Under the pieces are notes generated by a model. It did no database searches and was not told the origin of the DNA. It worked only from the letters and a program-made list of their open reading frames with translations. Shown piece by piece: positions 11,311 to 22,562 of a stretch of DNA of 64,000 nt. The DNA lies in the NCBI RefSeq assembly GCF_030867095.1, contig NC_081824.1:237610719-237674718 (forward strand). Direction: 5' to 3'. The stretch's first letter is position 1; the number at the start of each line of letters is the position of its first letter. Position numbers and translations under genes: made by a program. The stretch is from Alligator mississippiensis. Its lineage: Eukaryota > Chordata > Crocodylia > Alligatoridae.

Positions 11311-13462
11311 GCATCTAGCTGCTCCATTCTCCCACTCATTACTCTCTTTAATTTCTCTTTATGAGTGGCTCTGGGTAATGTTCAGGAATCTCTTTGGGCC
11401 TGAGGAAACCCCTTGATTCAGAGAGATGGTCCTAACTGCCTCTGCTTACCTAATAACCATGTGCTCCTGCAGCACCCTTCCCCCCAACTTCCTGTGCCTG
11501 AGAAGCAAAACCACTTAAAGGTGCATTTCCCAATACCACACTCACCACACAAACATGTGACAACGGTTCCCCCACTTTCAACAGAACTGAGATCAATGCA
11601 CCTCTGAACAAATGTTCTGAGATATAAAAGCATTGTATTATTATGATTATTAAATGGATCATGAAAGTCCCCTTCTAGGTAAGGAGGAGGCACAGCTGCT
11701 TATGACAGCTTGTCCTACATGATCTATGTATAGCAAATACAGCATGTCAGCATTCAGGGTTCTGAGGTCTGCACTGGCTATAAGTGCTTAGGTCTTGATC
11801 TTGCAAAGGACTTCAGCACATACCTAGCTTTATGACATGTAAGCAACCTCACAATTGCCAGCTCCTGACTATCCACTGTGTGTGAAGGGAAGCATGTGTA
11901 TCAGTCACTGAGGGACCAGGGTCTTACTCAGGAGTTTCCACCATGTTTATAAAGTGGCCTTAAGCAGGGGAAAAAGGGGAAGGTATCAACTGAGGAACCA
12001 GCATGCCAAATACATTCTGCTTGGCAGACACTTGTCTGGATGAGGCACAGCTGGCTTCAGCTCAACTCATAGGAAAATTAAACTAAGGAGGAGAAAAAAC
12101 ATTGAATTGAATGTTTACATTTCCACCAGCTACAGGAAGGTTCCTCCAGCTGATCTGCCTCACAAAGCAAGTTGCTACAGCTGACTTGTTAACCAGATGT
12201 TTCACATCAAGTCTGAAGGCTTTCCATATGACACAGAAAGCTTAGATAACAGGCAAACCTTACTGCATTAAAAGGTAATTTGAGAGTAATTTGTCATTAA
12301 AACATCCAGAAGAGCACCAGCTGCAGTTAGACGCTTCCTACAAAATCACAGCACAGACTTCATGGTTCTTTAAAAAAAATACTGTGTTTCAGATTAATGA
12401 ATGACATTTAAAGTATTCTAAAGAAAGTAAAACAACAGTGACATTTTAATACACAACTACTTTGTTTATATGAGGCTTTGGAACCCGACAGCTGGATTTC
12501 CTGCATGGGCACTCAGGCCTATATTCAAATATGCAGCCAAAACGCACAGCACTACTGCCGACGGGAAGGAGGAGATCCATCTTGGCAATGGATTGCTACC
12601 ATTGAGCATACTTGGGCAGACAGAAAAGAAACAAGGTCTTAAAGGCTTGGGGTCCCTGAATTCCTTGCTACTGCTAGTAATGTAATGGTATTTCAGTGTG
12701 ATGCCTTGGGCAAGGAGCCAAGGAAAATACTAACAACTTAGCATTCCAATTTAGTTCAGAGTTTCTTTTCCAGCCATCTATTAAGCATTATTTAAGTTAA
12801 GAAACTGTGAAACAAGCATAGCATAGCCACAAGAAGGTGGTTTAGTAGTGGTGCTTGCCTTAAATTCTATCCTTGTGGTTATCTGTCAAGCCTATGCTTC
12901 AGGCAACCTGTGAAGTTTCAAATTTGGATACTTCGTAACAATCGCATGGAGAGGTTTTGTGTGCTGATCTGACAGACTGTTGGAACACAGCAAGAGCAAG
13001 GTGATGAAGGGTACATCCTTATATTTTTCAGACTGGTAAGGAAGGGTCCAACTCTGCCACTCCTCCCTTCCGCCTATTTCAACAGACATAGTCTTTACAC
13101 TTTGTCTTTGCTTATTGTATTGGCAGCAAGGGAGGGACAGCAACAGCAGCCCCAGAAGTAGCATGGGATGTCTGAAGACACATGCGAAGCCAAGATTTTA
13201 AAAAAGAAGGGACATGTAAAAAGTATAAGTGCATCCAACTAAGGACTGTGAATGATAAACAGGCAGTTGGGATAACAGTAAAGTGCACTTCCATCAAACG
13301 GGACAGAAGGCTTTTGTTTTATAAACTAGATAGAGGACAAACATTAGCCACTTTTTAGATGCAAACCACTCTCACTTTTTAGAGGTAAATGAGTTACCTC
13401 TTCCTGCCCTCACATTTTTTCTATTTTACACCCCAGCCTGAAGCAGTCACTGAGAATAGTTT
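11311..13462. other. No feature recognised
   Basis: Unassigned sequence. Frames such as 11418-11693 (minus) and 12892-13164 (minus) have no recognisable domain. I see no repeat boundary or RNA gene. Confidence 0.4.
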
Positions 13463-13725
13463 TGGGGGTGCTGGCTGTAGCCATGTTGGTCTAGGGACAT
13501 AGGCAGACAAGGTTCTTTGGGTAAGTGTGATATCTTGTATTGGACCAACTAAATAATTGGAAAATTGTTCTTTGCAAGCTTTCTGATACAGACAACCTTC
13601 TTCAGGCAGGGGAAGACTTTACCTCCCTCTGAAGGAGGGTATTTGTACATGAAAGCTTGCAAAGAACAATTTTTCACAACTATTTAGTTGATCTAATAGA
13701 TATCACATTTACCCAAAGAACCGTG
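13463..13725. repeat. Fold-back pair of PLE 3' tails
   Basis: The first part is an antisense PLE tail, beginning with the complement of the AGACCAACATGGCTACA terminus. The second part is a sense tail. The arms at 13511-13583 and 13651-13722 are near-complementary over about 72 bases, so the 5' cut ends of two tails face each other. The sense arm contains GAAAGCTTGCAAAG and a decayed TATTTAGTTGATCTAATAGA. No coding part is present. The unit could fold into a long hairpin if transcribed. Confidence 0.8.
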
Positions 13726-14049
13726 ATCATCTCTGAGAATAGTACATTTTTCAAAAAAGTTCTCCATATTGAAGTTTTGGGGACATCTCGCTTCACTGTA
13801 AGTAGTCCTTCACACACAACTCCTGCTTTTATGGGCATCCAGATTGAGATGCAAATAGTTCTTAAAGGATATAGTTTACTGGAAAGTTTATCAGCAATCT
13901 GGGAGAGCCAGCATAGCTGATAAAGACACTTCACTGGTCAGAAGGAAAGGCACAGCAGTATAAGGTAGAGAGGTTTTTGAAAACCTGTTGTCTGCCACCC
14001 TCTTGTGGATAAACACACAATGAATAGTGATGCTTGAATCTTATATTTC

Positions 14050-14180
14050 ACTTGCCATCTCAAATCACTCTACAGAGGTTAAGAGCATTATCCCCATTTG
14101 CAGGGGTGAAGGAGATGCAGAAGGCTGGTGGCAGAGTTAGGAATAGAACCATGTGCCTGGCCTCTGCTATGCACTGTTCC
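14050..14180 (-). mobile_element. MIR SINE relic
   Basis: The plus strand shows AGAGGTTAAGAGCATTATCCCCATTTGCAG split over short blocks, then TGGCAGAGTTAGGAATAGAACCA. These correspond in order to the complement of the MIR core and its tRNA-derived head. MIR is a SINE family ancestral to amniotes. The copy is strongly diverged, with no target duplication left. Assignment rests on block order, not on a computed alignment. Confidence 0.55.
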
Positions 14181-14249
14181 CTCAAAGATTTGAACCAGCT
14201 GGTTCATAACAGCCAAGGCAACATGGAGCTTTTCACTTCTACACCAGTG

Positions 14250-16190
14250 GTGCAGCTATCCCACCAAGTCTGTTGTTCCAATCATATCATAGTGCCTCAA
14301 TTGTGCGAGGACTTCCAATTCTTCCTGCTTGTTTCCCAGGCTCCGTGCATTCGTGTACAGACACCCAAGGTGACTAGTTGATTGCCCTACGTTCTCAGGA
14401 AGAATCACGCCTCCCCTGCTTCTCCTTCCTTCGGGTCCCCTGCTTATTTCAGGGCTTTGCTCTCCAACCCCCAGAAAACCTAATTTAAAGCCTTCCTCAC
14501 TAGGTTAGCAAGCCTGTCTGCAAAGATTCTCTTCCCTTTCTTCGTCAGGTGGATCCTGTCTCTTGCAAGCAATCCTTCTTGGAACAACATCTCATGGTCG
14601 AAGAAGCCAGATCCCTGCTGGCAACACCACCAGTGCAGCCATGCATTGATCTGCAGGATGTGTCCACTCCTGCCAGGGCCCTTCCCCTTGACTGGAAGGA
14701 TTGAGGAGGATATGACCTGTGCCCCTGTCCCTTTCACCCTTGCACCCAGAGCCCTGTAGTCACTCTTGATTTACTCCAGGTCACCCCTGGCAGCATCACT
14801 GGTGCCCACATGGATGAGCAGCATAGCGTTGTAGTCAGAGGGTCGAAATCTTGGATCTGGGCTCCAGGCAAGCAGCAGAACACCTGGGACTACAGGTCAG
14901 GTCAGCAGATGGATCCCTTCGTCCTCCTCAGAAGGGAGTTTCTAACCACCACCACCCATCGCTCTCTCTTCGTGGCAGTGGTCTCCCCACCTCGTGGATT
15001 CCTGGCCTGGCCTTTTCCACCAATGGGATATGCTCTTCCTCCTCTGTTGCTAGCACTCTATATCCGTTTTTCAGGCAAACCATTGCACATGGGGGGCGGC
15101 TACTTCTTGCTGCCAGAAGATACAAGCTTCCTGCTTCCACCTTCCTGGGAGTCCGTGCTCTCTTCCTGTTCTAGCACCACCTCGGGCAGTCCTTTCTCCA
15201 CAGTCCTAGAGGTTTCCTTCAGCATGGAATCAGTTAAGTCCTCATGGCCCAGGATGCTTTGAAGCCTTGCTACCTCCTCCTGTAGCACTTTTGTTTTTCC
15301 CTGAGGGGCCACCACCAGAAAGCACAATGCAAGTTGCAGGTCCCCGATCTGGCTGACACTGGAAGGAATCTGTAAGCCGCAGTCTGCACAGCACCAAACC
15401 AGGACCTGGGTGGAAGCCTCAATGGTGTGTGGTCCTCCCTGGACAGACATCTCACAGGTGGAAGCAGGGAAACAGCTGGAAGTGGCAGTGGCTCTGAGAC
15501 TGCAATGTCCTCCAGCCATGTCTCCAGGTCTTCTGATCTGCTGCCTCTCACTTCAAGCCTCTTTTACCAAGCAGACCTTCCCTAGCAAACTCCTCTGTAA
15601 CTGGCCTGTTTGCTGTTCCTTGATCTGAAGGGGTCCCTTTTCCCTGCAACCTCTTTCCTCCCAGCAAGCTTCCAGTGAAGGAGTGTGAGAGAGTTTCCAA
15701 GCAAACTCCTGCTTACTCTGGACACTAGTTAGAAAGGGGCTTAAGTCTTCATCTAGCTGCTGAGTTATAGCTGCTAAAATAAAACAATGTAGTTAGTCCT
15801 GATAACATATAAAAGAAAATAATCTTACCTTTCAGGCTCTCCTTCAAAGAGAGGAGCAGCAAACTGACCAGTGAACTGTTGCAAACTGTCCTATTTACCT
15901 CTCCATGTTCACTGCTTCCCTGGTTGCTTGGACTGCCTTCTTATCTAACTCTCTTGGGCCTGGACTTCATCATACCCAGGCAATATCAATCAGCAATCAG
16001 TTCACTCAGCTACTCAGAGCACACAACCGAGCACATAACCCACCAAAAAGCCCTCAGCAAGCCAAGCACACAGGCAACCCCGGATCAGTTACCTTCCCAG
16101 AGCAGGATCTGGTGCCTGGTTCCTCTTCCCCTTTCTCTTCTTGTTCCCAGCAAACTACTTACAAACTGTCCTCTTTGCTGTATTTGTAGT
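14250..16190 (-). mobile_element. CR1 LINE 5' half with ORF1
   Basis: Read on the minus strand, this starts near 16190 with a 5' region, passes through ORF1 (15550 to about 14480), and stops shortly after the ORF2 start, where CCAATTCTTCCTGCTTGTTTCCC parallels the ORF2 N-terminus of the 27.5-kb copy. LINE copies usually lose the 5' end. This one keeps the 5' end and lacks the RT and 3' tail, so a later deletion or rearrangement is likely. Confidence 0.8.
14480..15551 (-). pseudogene. CR1 ORF1 relic (cysteine motif, coiled coil, esterase)
   Basis: CR1 ORF1 makes an RNA-binding accessory protein. The N-terminal piece (about 15519-15300) carries a cysteine pair (CCADCGLQ) typical of the zinc-finger region. 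It is followed by a helical, glutamate-rich stretch (KTKVLQEEVARLQSIL) and a PLPEVV-like linker. The C-terminal piece (14737-14480) reads MKGTGAQVISSSILPVKGKG, FDHEMLFQ, RDRIHLTKKGKRIFADRLANLVRKALN, the end of the SGNH/GDSL-like esterase domain. The pieces are in different frames, so the gene is dead. Confidence 0.78.
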
Positions 16191-16485
16191 GAACAAATCG
16201 AAGAATTCCATGCAGATATAAAGCCAGTGTACCTACTTGGGTGCCAAAAGTTAAGCATGCATGTATATCTACAGAATTATTGGTTTGTCATTTCTTCACC
16301 TAAAATCAGACTGCATGTGTTCCCCCACCTAATCTGGGAATTTTAATATAAAATGCATGGGGTTTTCATTTTTAGAAATCCTGATTTTTTTTATTTTTTT
16401 TATTTATTATTATTTATTTATTTTTAAAATTTCAAGTAGTTTGAATGTGTAAGGCTTGAGCACTTACGTTTCATATACAAGGGTG
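16191..16485. other. AT-rich spacer
   Basis: No gene seen. A low-complexity T/A stretch (about 16384-16430, TTTATT-type units) lies between the CR1 5' end and the mariner relic. Confidence 0.5.
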
Positions 16486-17039
16486 TTTCAGAAGCTTATG
16501 GCAATTCTAATACAATAAAGGGCTTAGTCTTTCTGTGCGAGGTGGAGGAGAGCAGTGGGAGAGAGCCCCTGTGCCAAAGGCTGGAGGAGGCAGCAGCAGT
16601 AGAGGACGGTCTTTACATGGCTGGCCCTGAAGGGTGAGCAGGGCATGAGGGGGGGCCATGTAAACACTCCCTGAAATCCATCATTCTTGACGGGCAATTA
16701 GCTAGTTTCAAAATAAAACCACTTTGTGTACAAGATCACTTCCTGGATCACATCACTTTTCTACTTAGTCTCCCTGCTTTGCAACACAGGTATTCCAGCA
16801 AATCACAAGTTTCTTGCTACCATACTCAAAAAAACCCTTTGGCTGCTGTGACAGCCACTCCTGCACCACAAGTTCCACATCTGCATCACTGACAAGTCTG
16901 TCTACAAAGAGACTCCTTTAACAGTCTAAACAGGTGATAATCACTTGGCACAAGATCAGGACTGTAAAGTGAACATGGTAAGATTTCAACACCCAGTGCA
17001 TGCAGTTTTGACAGTCACCCATACACTGTGCAGCCTTGC
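16486..17039 (-). mobile_element. Mariner transposon relic, C-terminal part
   Basis: Minus-strand translation near 17010-16850 gives LHALGVEILP, YSPDLVPSDYHLFRLLKESL, matching the conserved catalytic block of mariner transposases. Further down come EYGSKKLVICWNTCVAKQGD and a VEK end (near 16750-16790), the usual mariner C-terminus. The block AGGGTGTTTCAGAAGCTTATGGCAA near 16489 may be the terminal inverted repeat. The element is cut at 17039 by a 14-kb LTR element and resumes at 31370. Several stops and indels make it inactive. Confidence 0.82.
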
Positions 17040-17602
17040 TGCAGGTGGGGCAGGTGGTCGCAACTCTGGAGGGGTGTTGCTGGGTATGCTGGATTGGAGG
17101 TACTGTCACTCCCTGCCCCCTTTTACTGTAGCTGCAGTGGGTTGCCCATGGATCCACTGACCAGGACACAACCTCCCCATGCAGCTGGCCTGAGGCTCAC
17201 CCCTCAGGCTACAGGATTCTTTCTAGCCCCTGGGCCCAGGCCGTGGATCTGTAACCAAGAACAAAAAAAACAAAAACAAGTAGTGAAAAAAGGCTGCACT
17301 TATCTTGTGCTAGTCCTTTGGGGGAGGGTCGCCACGGTTGTTGCTCCACGCTGCAGTCAAGGTACCTCAACTGGATTCAGTTGGGCATGGGCTAGCCCCA
17401 GGTCTTGGCCAGGTGAGACAGACCCCATCCCGGGCCCCAGCTGGAGCTAATTGCCAGGGCTGTGCCCACCAAGCCTGCCTCTGGCCAGTTGCCACAGCCA
17501 CACCATCACTGTGTCCATGCTGGAGCTGGGGGGGAGGTGGCTCAGACACACTCCCCCCAACACACACTCAGACACACAGTAACAGCGCCCAGCCCCAATA
17601 CA
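17040..17602 (-). repeat. 3' LTR of the Gmr1-like element
   Basis: The plus-strand text starts TGCAGGTGGGGCAGGTGG and ends AGCCCCAATACA, so on the element strand it runs TG to CA. It aligns with 29130-31364 once that copy's nested LTR is removed, sharing CTTTTACTGTAGCTGCAGTGGG, GCCTGAGGCTCACCCCTCAG and GCTGGAGCTAATTG. This copy is about 150 bases shorter in its middle than the 5' LTR. Confidence 0.9.
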
Positions 17603-17622
17603 TTCCACCCTCCCCCCTCTTT
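17603..17622 (-). other. Polypurine tract of the Gmr1-like element
   Basis: On the element (minus) strand this is an almost uninterrupted A/G run placed directly before the TGTATTGGGG start of the 3' LTR. That is the position and composition of the plus-strand primer of LTR elements. It fixes the inner edge of the 3' LTR. Confidence 0.8.
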
Positions 17623-17749
17623 GGCTTTTGGCTCACCTGTCCACAAAGCCAGTGGCTTTTCTTCTTTGCCCTTACAGGAGAAGAATTTGCATTGTGGTGC
17701 TGTCATCCAGGGTGATAGTCTATAGAAAAATCAAAACCCTGTAGCCCCA

Positions 17750-19024
17750 AACTCCACTGTAACAATGGGGGGGTTATCTAACTTGGCCTTTTTAAGCCAT
17801 TGAAGTGGAGCATGATCTGTTATAACTGTAAACTTCTGCCCAGTCAAATAATAATGGAAGTTATTGATGACCCATTTTAGGGCCAAATATTCCTTTTCTA
17901 TTATGGTGTACCCCTGCTCCTGCAGTTGCAGCTTTCTGCTAATGTATGTTTCTCATCTTCCCCTGGCTGAGAAAGCACTGTCCGTAGGGCTATATTAGAT
18001 GCATCAGTTTGCACCAGAAAAGGTTTTGAAAAATCGGGGGTGTACACACTGGGCTGCATACACAGTACTTTCTTGACTTGTTGGAGGCTCTTTTGGTTTC
18101 CACTGTCTAGCCTATCTAGGTTTGTGCTGAACCTCTAATCAGCTGTGACAAGAGGGACTTTATGTCCAAAAACCAGAGTACCAGGAGGTGGTAATAGTTA
18201 GTTAACCCTAGGAAGGACCACATCTGTCTCTTTGTTCATGGCAGGCTATAGTTCTGGAGGGCTTTCACCTTGTCTAATATCGGTTGTATTTTCCTTACCC
18301 GTATTTGGAAGCCTAGATACTGGGTGTCCTCTTGTCCCAACATGCATTTCTTTCAGTTGGTGGTTAGGCCTGTGGCTTGCAATTCTTTCAGCACCATCCT
18401 CAGTTGCTATAGATGTTTTTCCCAGGTCCCCAAGTATATTACCATGTCATCAATATGTGCAGCAGCATACCCCCGATGCGGCTTCAGCACTTTATCCATC
18501 AGGCACTGGACCACTGCTGCTGCCCCATGCAGGCTGACCAGCATCTGGACACATTTCTACAGACCCCATAGGATGGCAAAAGCAGTCTTTGTGGGAGCTC
18601 GCTTCCAGAGGTATTTGCCAATACCCCTTGGCCATGCCAATGGTGGAGATAAACCAGGGCCCCCCATTTGTTCCAGCAGGTCCTCCACCTGGGTTATAAG
18701 GAAAGTGTCAAAGCAAGCCATGCTGTTGACTTTTCTAAAATCAATGCAAAATTGCATGCTCTCATCCTTCTTTGAGACCATGACAGTGGGGTTTCACCAA
18801 GTGCTTCTAGATTCCCATACTGCTCCATCCATCAGCACCTGGGTGCTTTCCTTGTGCACAACCTCTTGAAACTTCTGGGGTATTCGTTGCTATTCCTCCT
18901 GTACAATCTTCCCATGAGGGGTCTCTATTTGGTGCACCCACTACATTTTTACTGGATGATCCAAGAATACTGTCCCAAATCACACCACCAACTGAAGTTT
19001 TTTTTTGTGCCTCCCTACCTACCA
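17750..19024 (-). mobile_element. RT and RNase H region of the Gmr1-like element
   Basis: Minus-strand translation shows gypsy-type reverse transcriptase blocks: FCIDFRKVNSM (near 18740), YIDDMVIYLGTWEKHL (near 18460-18410) and YLGFQIRVRKIQP (near 18310-18270). The RNase H region around 17990-17790 includes a TDHAPLQWL-like block. Fossil and broken. The region lies downstream of integrase on the element strand, which defines the Gmr1 gene order. Confidence 0.88.
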
Positions 19025-19380
19025 TCTGACACCTTCAGGGAAGGAATTCTACCTGATCAACACATCAAAGAGCTACTCAACACAGCTCACAAAGACACTC
19101 TCATGGACCCAGAGGGACAGACTTCCATCTTCAGCTCCCTCTGTGCAAAAATGAAGTTTATTTCCAACCTATGGGGACTTTTTACCATCTTGTACCATCC
19201 TCACTTTTCCAAGAGCCTGATGAAGGGACTTTGATTCCCAAAAGCTTGCAGAAAAGGACCATTTTCTTGCCATTTTCCAGTTGGTCTAATAAAATGTATA
19301 ATTTTGGAACCAAGAGTTCTAGTTTTTTTGTATGTCTTTTTGTCTCAGACCAACACGACTACCAAGTACACACCCCTGAA
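19025..19380 (+). repeat. PLE 3' tail inserted in the Gmr1-like element
   Basis: A plus-strand Penelope tail with CTGATGA (19217-19223), a GGGA/TCCC hairpin (19225-19228 with 19236-19239), then AAAAGCTTGCAG, CCATTTTCCAGTTGGTCTAATAAAATG and AGACCAACACGACTACC, ending CCCCTGAA as the main PLE copy does. It separates the integrase C-terminus from the RT of the LTR element, so it inserted after that element. The left edge is approximate. Confidence 0.82.
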
Positions 19381-20460
19381 CCAGCAACTGAGTCACTTGT
19401 TGCCGCTGCACCAGCATCAGCCTCATCCCCATCTGGATGGGCCCACCCATGTCCTGTCTTTGCACCTCTGGACCAAACTCAACTGACTCTGGGGCACCTG
19501 CAATGAACCCCCTGTCCACCCATTTTTTAAAGGGGTTGACATGGTAGATCTGCTCGGCTTTACACCTCCCTGGTTGCCACACTTCTAGTCCACCAGGCCC
19601 ATCTGCCATATCGCATCATACGGCCCCTGCCACCTGGCCATAAACGTAGAAGTGTCATCAGAGAGCAACACAAGCACCCAAATGCCCCTTACTGAACTGC
19701 CTCTCATGAGCTGGCTGGTTGTATATGGCAGCTTGCCTACCCTGGGATACCTGCAGGTTCTCTTGTGCCAGTGCTCTCACAGCACGTAGCCTCTCCCTCA
19801 TCTCGAGCACGTAGGCAATGGGGATCTGTGCTGACTCCCTCTGTTGTTCTCAGCCTTCCCTGATTAAATCTAAAATCCCATGGAGGTGGTGGCCATATAA
19901 CAACTCAAATGATGAGAACCTAGTAGCATTTTGGGGTGGTTTACAGTAGGCAAACATTAACAGCACCAGTAGTTTGTCCCACTGCTCTACATCTTGTCTG
20001 GCTACTTTCTTCAGTATGCTTTCTTCATCATGCTTTTGAGGATCTAGTTGAACCACTCATCCAGACCATCCAGTTGTGGGTGGTATACAGATATTTGGAG
20101 GTGCCAAATTTTCAACATCGCACAGATTTCCTTGAATATCCGGGTCATAAAATTGCTACCTTGATCTATCAATCTCTCTCTGGGCAATCCCACGTAGGTG
20201 AAGATTTTCAGCAGTTCTTCTGCCGCCTTCCCCACACTCACTGTTCTCATGGGTACTGCCTCTGGATACTGGGGGGCATAGTCCACCAGGACCAAAATAT
20301 AATGAAACCCAGCACAACATTGGGGCAATGGCCCCACAATATCTATTGCCACTTGCTCGAAAGGCTTCTCCATGAGTGGCATGGCAACCAATGAGGCACT
20401 CAGCAGGCATCCTGGGTGTCCCAACTGGCACCCAGGGCAGGATCAGCAAAAGTGCCCTTC
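19381..20460 (-). mobile_element. Integrase region of the Gmr1-like element
   Basis: Minus-strand frames give PFEQVAIDIVGPLPQ and HYILVLVDYAPQYPEAVP (near 20390-20260), then LIDQGSNFM and SVYHPQLDG (near 20170-20060). These are core integrase blocks including catalytic aspartates. WDKLLVLLMFAYCKPPQNAT and FSSFELLYGHHLHG follow, then EVWQPGRCKAEQIYHVNPFKKW (near 19590-19525), the typical C-terminal end of vertebrate Gmr1/gypsy integrases. Fossil and broken. Confidence 0.9.
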
Positions 20461-21390
20461 CTCCTGCTGGATCCCTGGCTAAAAGAACCTATCTAAGAGG
20501 CGCTCTTGGGTTTTATCCTCCCCTAAGTGACCTCCTATGGGGAGCTCAGGGGTAACCCTTAACAGGACCCTCTGGTACCGTTTTGACATGGATAACTTCA
20601 TTCCACCAGATGAATCAGATCAGGCCACACCACCTCCTCTTCTACCTAGGTGATGCCTCCTTCATAAACCCATTGGAAGCTGTCTTCCCAGGATTGCTGT
20701 ACTGCGAATTGCCCCATCTTTAGGTCCTGCTGCCAGTTCACGTTGGCCTCCATCCCACAGTCTGGTCCACCAGAGCTCATGCCTGGCAGAGGTTCACCCA
20801 GGAGCCCTTCTGCCTTGGTCCCTGGCCAAGGTGTTTTTTGCTGCGCAAGGGTATCCAGCAACTCCCTCAGGGAGGGCCAATCCTGACCCAGCAACAATGG
20901 GTAAGCCAAATGTTCCTCCAGGCAAGCCAACCCTTGGGTACCCCTCAACCATCAGTTGCACCCAGGTTCACTCATAGGTCTAGGGCTTGTCATGGAGGCA
21001 GACCAGCTTCAAATGTTCAACGTTCCAGTGATCTGCTTCCCGCACCAAATCCTATAACACCACCATCCACATACAGCCAGCATCAACTAAGGCAGTTACT
21101 TGCTGGCCCACAAGCCAGGCTTCAATGATAATGTGGGATCCCTCCATGCTGCATCCAGTTTTCCCTGATTGTGGCCTATCACAAAAGCCACACTCGATTT
21201 CTTCTATGGGGGCATGCTCCCATCTGTGGGATGGTTCCTTTCCCCACCTTGCTTCCCAGACTCCTCCTGCTCTTCCTTGGTGGCAATTACAGGGGTAGTG
21301 CCAAGGCCATCTGCATTGAAGCAGAGCCCGCCTGACCCCAGCAGGAGCAGTTGGGGCACTGCCTTACCTCGAGGGAAGGGAACCCTGAAA
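20461..21390 (-). mobile_element. Protease region and end of gag of the Gmr1-like element
   Basis: A block near 21120-21060 (VGQQVTALVDAG) matches the retroviral-type aspartic protease region. LEEHLAYPLLLGQDWP (near 20930-20875) follows and is the usual sequence just after such a protease. The segment at 21250-21390 is cysteine-bearing and may be the gag nucleocapsid end. The CR1 insertion begins at 21391. Fossil and broken. Confidence 0.72.
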
Positions 21391-21478
21391 TCATAGATTT
21401 ACAGATTGTAAGGCTGGAAGGGACCTCGGAAGATCATTAGGTCCAGCCCCCTGCACCAGGCAAGAAAGACAAGTGGGG

Positions 21479-21897
21479 TCAGATGACCCCAGCAAGATGA
21501 CTATCCAGTCTCCTCTTGAAGATTTCCAGGGTAGACAATTGCACCACCTCTGGAGGGAGCTTATTCCACAGTCTGGACACCCTAACTGTGAAGAATTTTT
21601 TCCTAATGTTGAGCCTGAAATGGTCTTCCAGGAGTCTGTGGTCATTACTCCTGGTTCTCCTCAAGGGCGCCCTGGTGAACAGTTGTTCGCTAAACCCCTG
21701 ATGTACTCCCCTGACGTAGTGGTAAATTGCTACCAAGTCCCCTCTCAGCCTTTTCTTTTTCAGGCTGAAGAGTCCCAGGTCCCTCAGCCTTTCCTCATAT
21801 GGCTTGCCGTGCAAGTCGCTAATCATACAGGTAGCCCTTCTCTGGACTCTCTCAAGCTTTACCACATCCTTGTTAAACTGCGGCACCCAGAACAGGA
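21479..21897 (-). pseudogene. CR1 ORF2 C-terminus (outer copy)
   Basis: The minus-strand frame reads FNKDVVKLERVQRRATCMI, GLFSLKKKRLRGDLVAIYHY, RSNDHRLLEDHFRLNIRKKFFTVRVSRLWNKLPPEVV and ends FKRRLDSHLAGVI at 21479. This is the intact C-terminal end of CR1 ORF2. Upstream coding continues at 25244 after the inserted CR1. The open frame of about 135 codons is the remnant of a once full-length protein and is not an independent gene. Confidence 0.88.
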
Positions 21898-22562
21898 TTT
21901 CATAGACATTTGGGCTGGAAGGGACCCCAGAAGATCATCGAGTCCAGCCCCCTGCCCCAGGGGCAGGAAGTCAGCAGGGATCATAGGATCCCAGCAAGAT
22001 AAGCATCCAAATGTCTCTTGAAGGCGTTCAAAGTGGGTGCTTGAACCGCCTCCGCTGACCGTCTATTCCAAACCTTGGGGGCTCGGACAGTGAAGAAGTT
22101 CTTCTTAGGTCCAGCTTGAATTGGTCATGGCAGAGTTTGTGACCATTCGATCTTGTCATCCTTTGGGGCGCTCTGATGAACAGATGTTCCCCCAGATCCT
22201 GATGAGCACCCCTGATAAACTTATAGGTGGCCACCAGATCACCCCTGAGCCTGCGTTTTTCCAGGCTGAAGAGTCCCATAGCTCTCAGCCTCTCATCATA
22301 AGGTCTGTTTTCCTGACCTCTGATCATGTGCATGGCTCTCATCTGCACTCTCTCTAGCTTCTCCACATCCTTTTTGAATTGTGGAGCCCAAAACTGGATG
22401 CAGTACTCCAGCTGCAGCCTCACCAAGGCCAAGTACAATGGGAGAATGACATCCCAGGATTTGCTTGAGAAGCACCTATGAATGCAAGCGAGCGTTTTGC
22501 TCGCTTTACTAGCTGCAGCATCACATTGAAGGCTCATGTTCATCTTGTGGTCAATCATGACC

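Noticed and set aside
16489-16515. Firm mariner terminal inverted repeat
   Set aside because: The left sequence looks plausible, but no matching complement was found near 32.8-33.0 kb, so it is only mentioned as possible.
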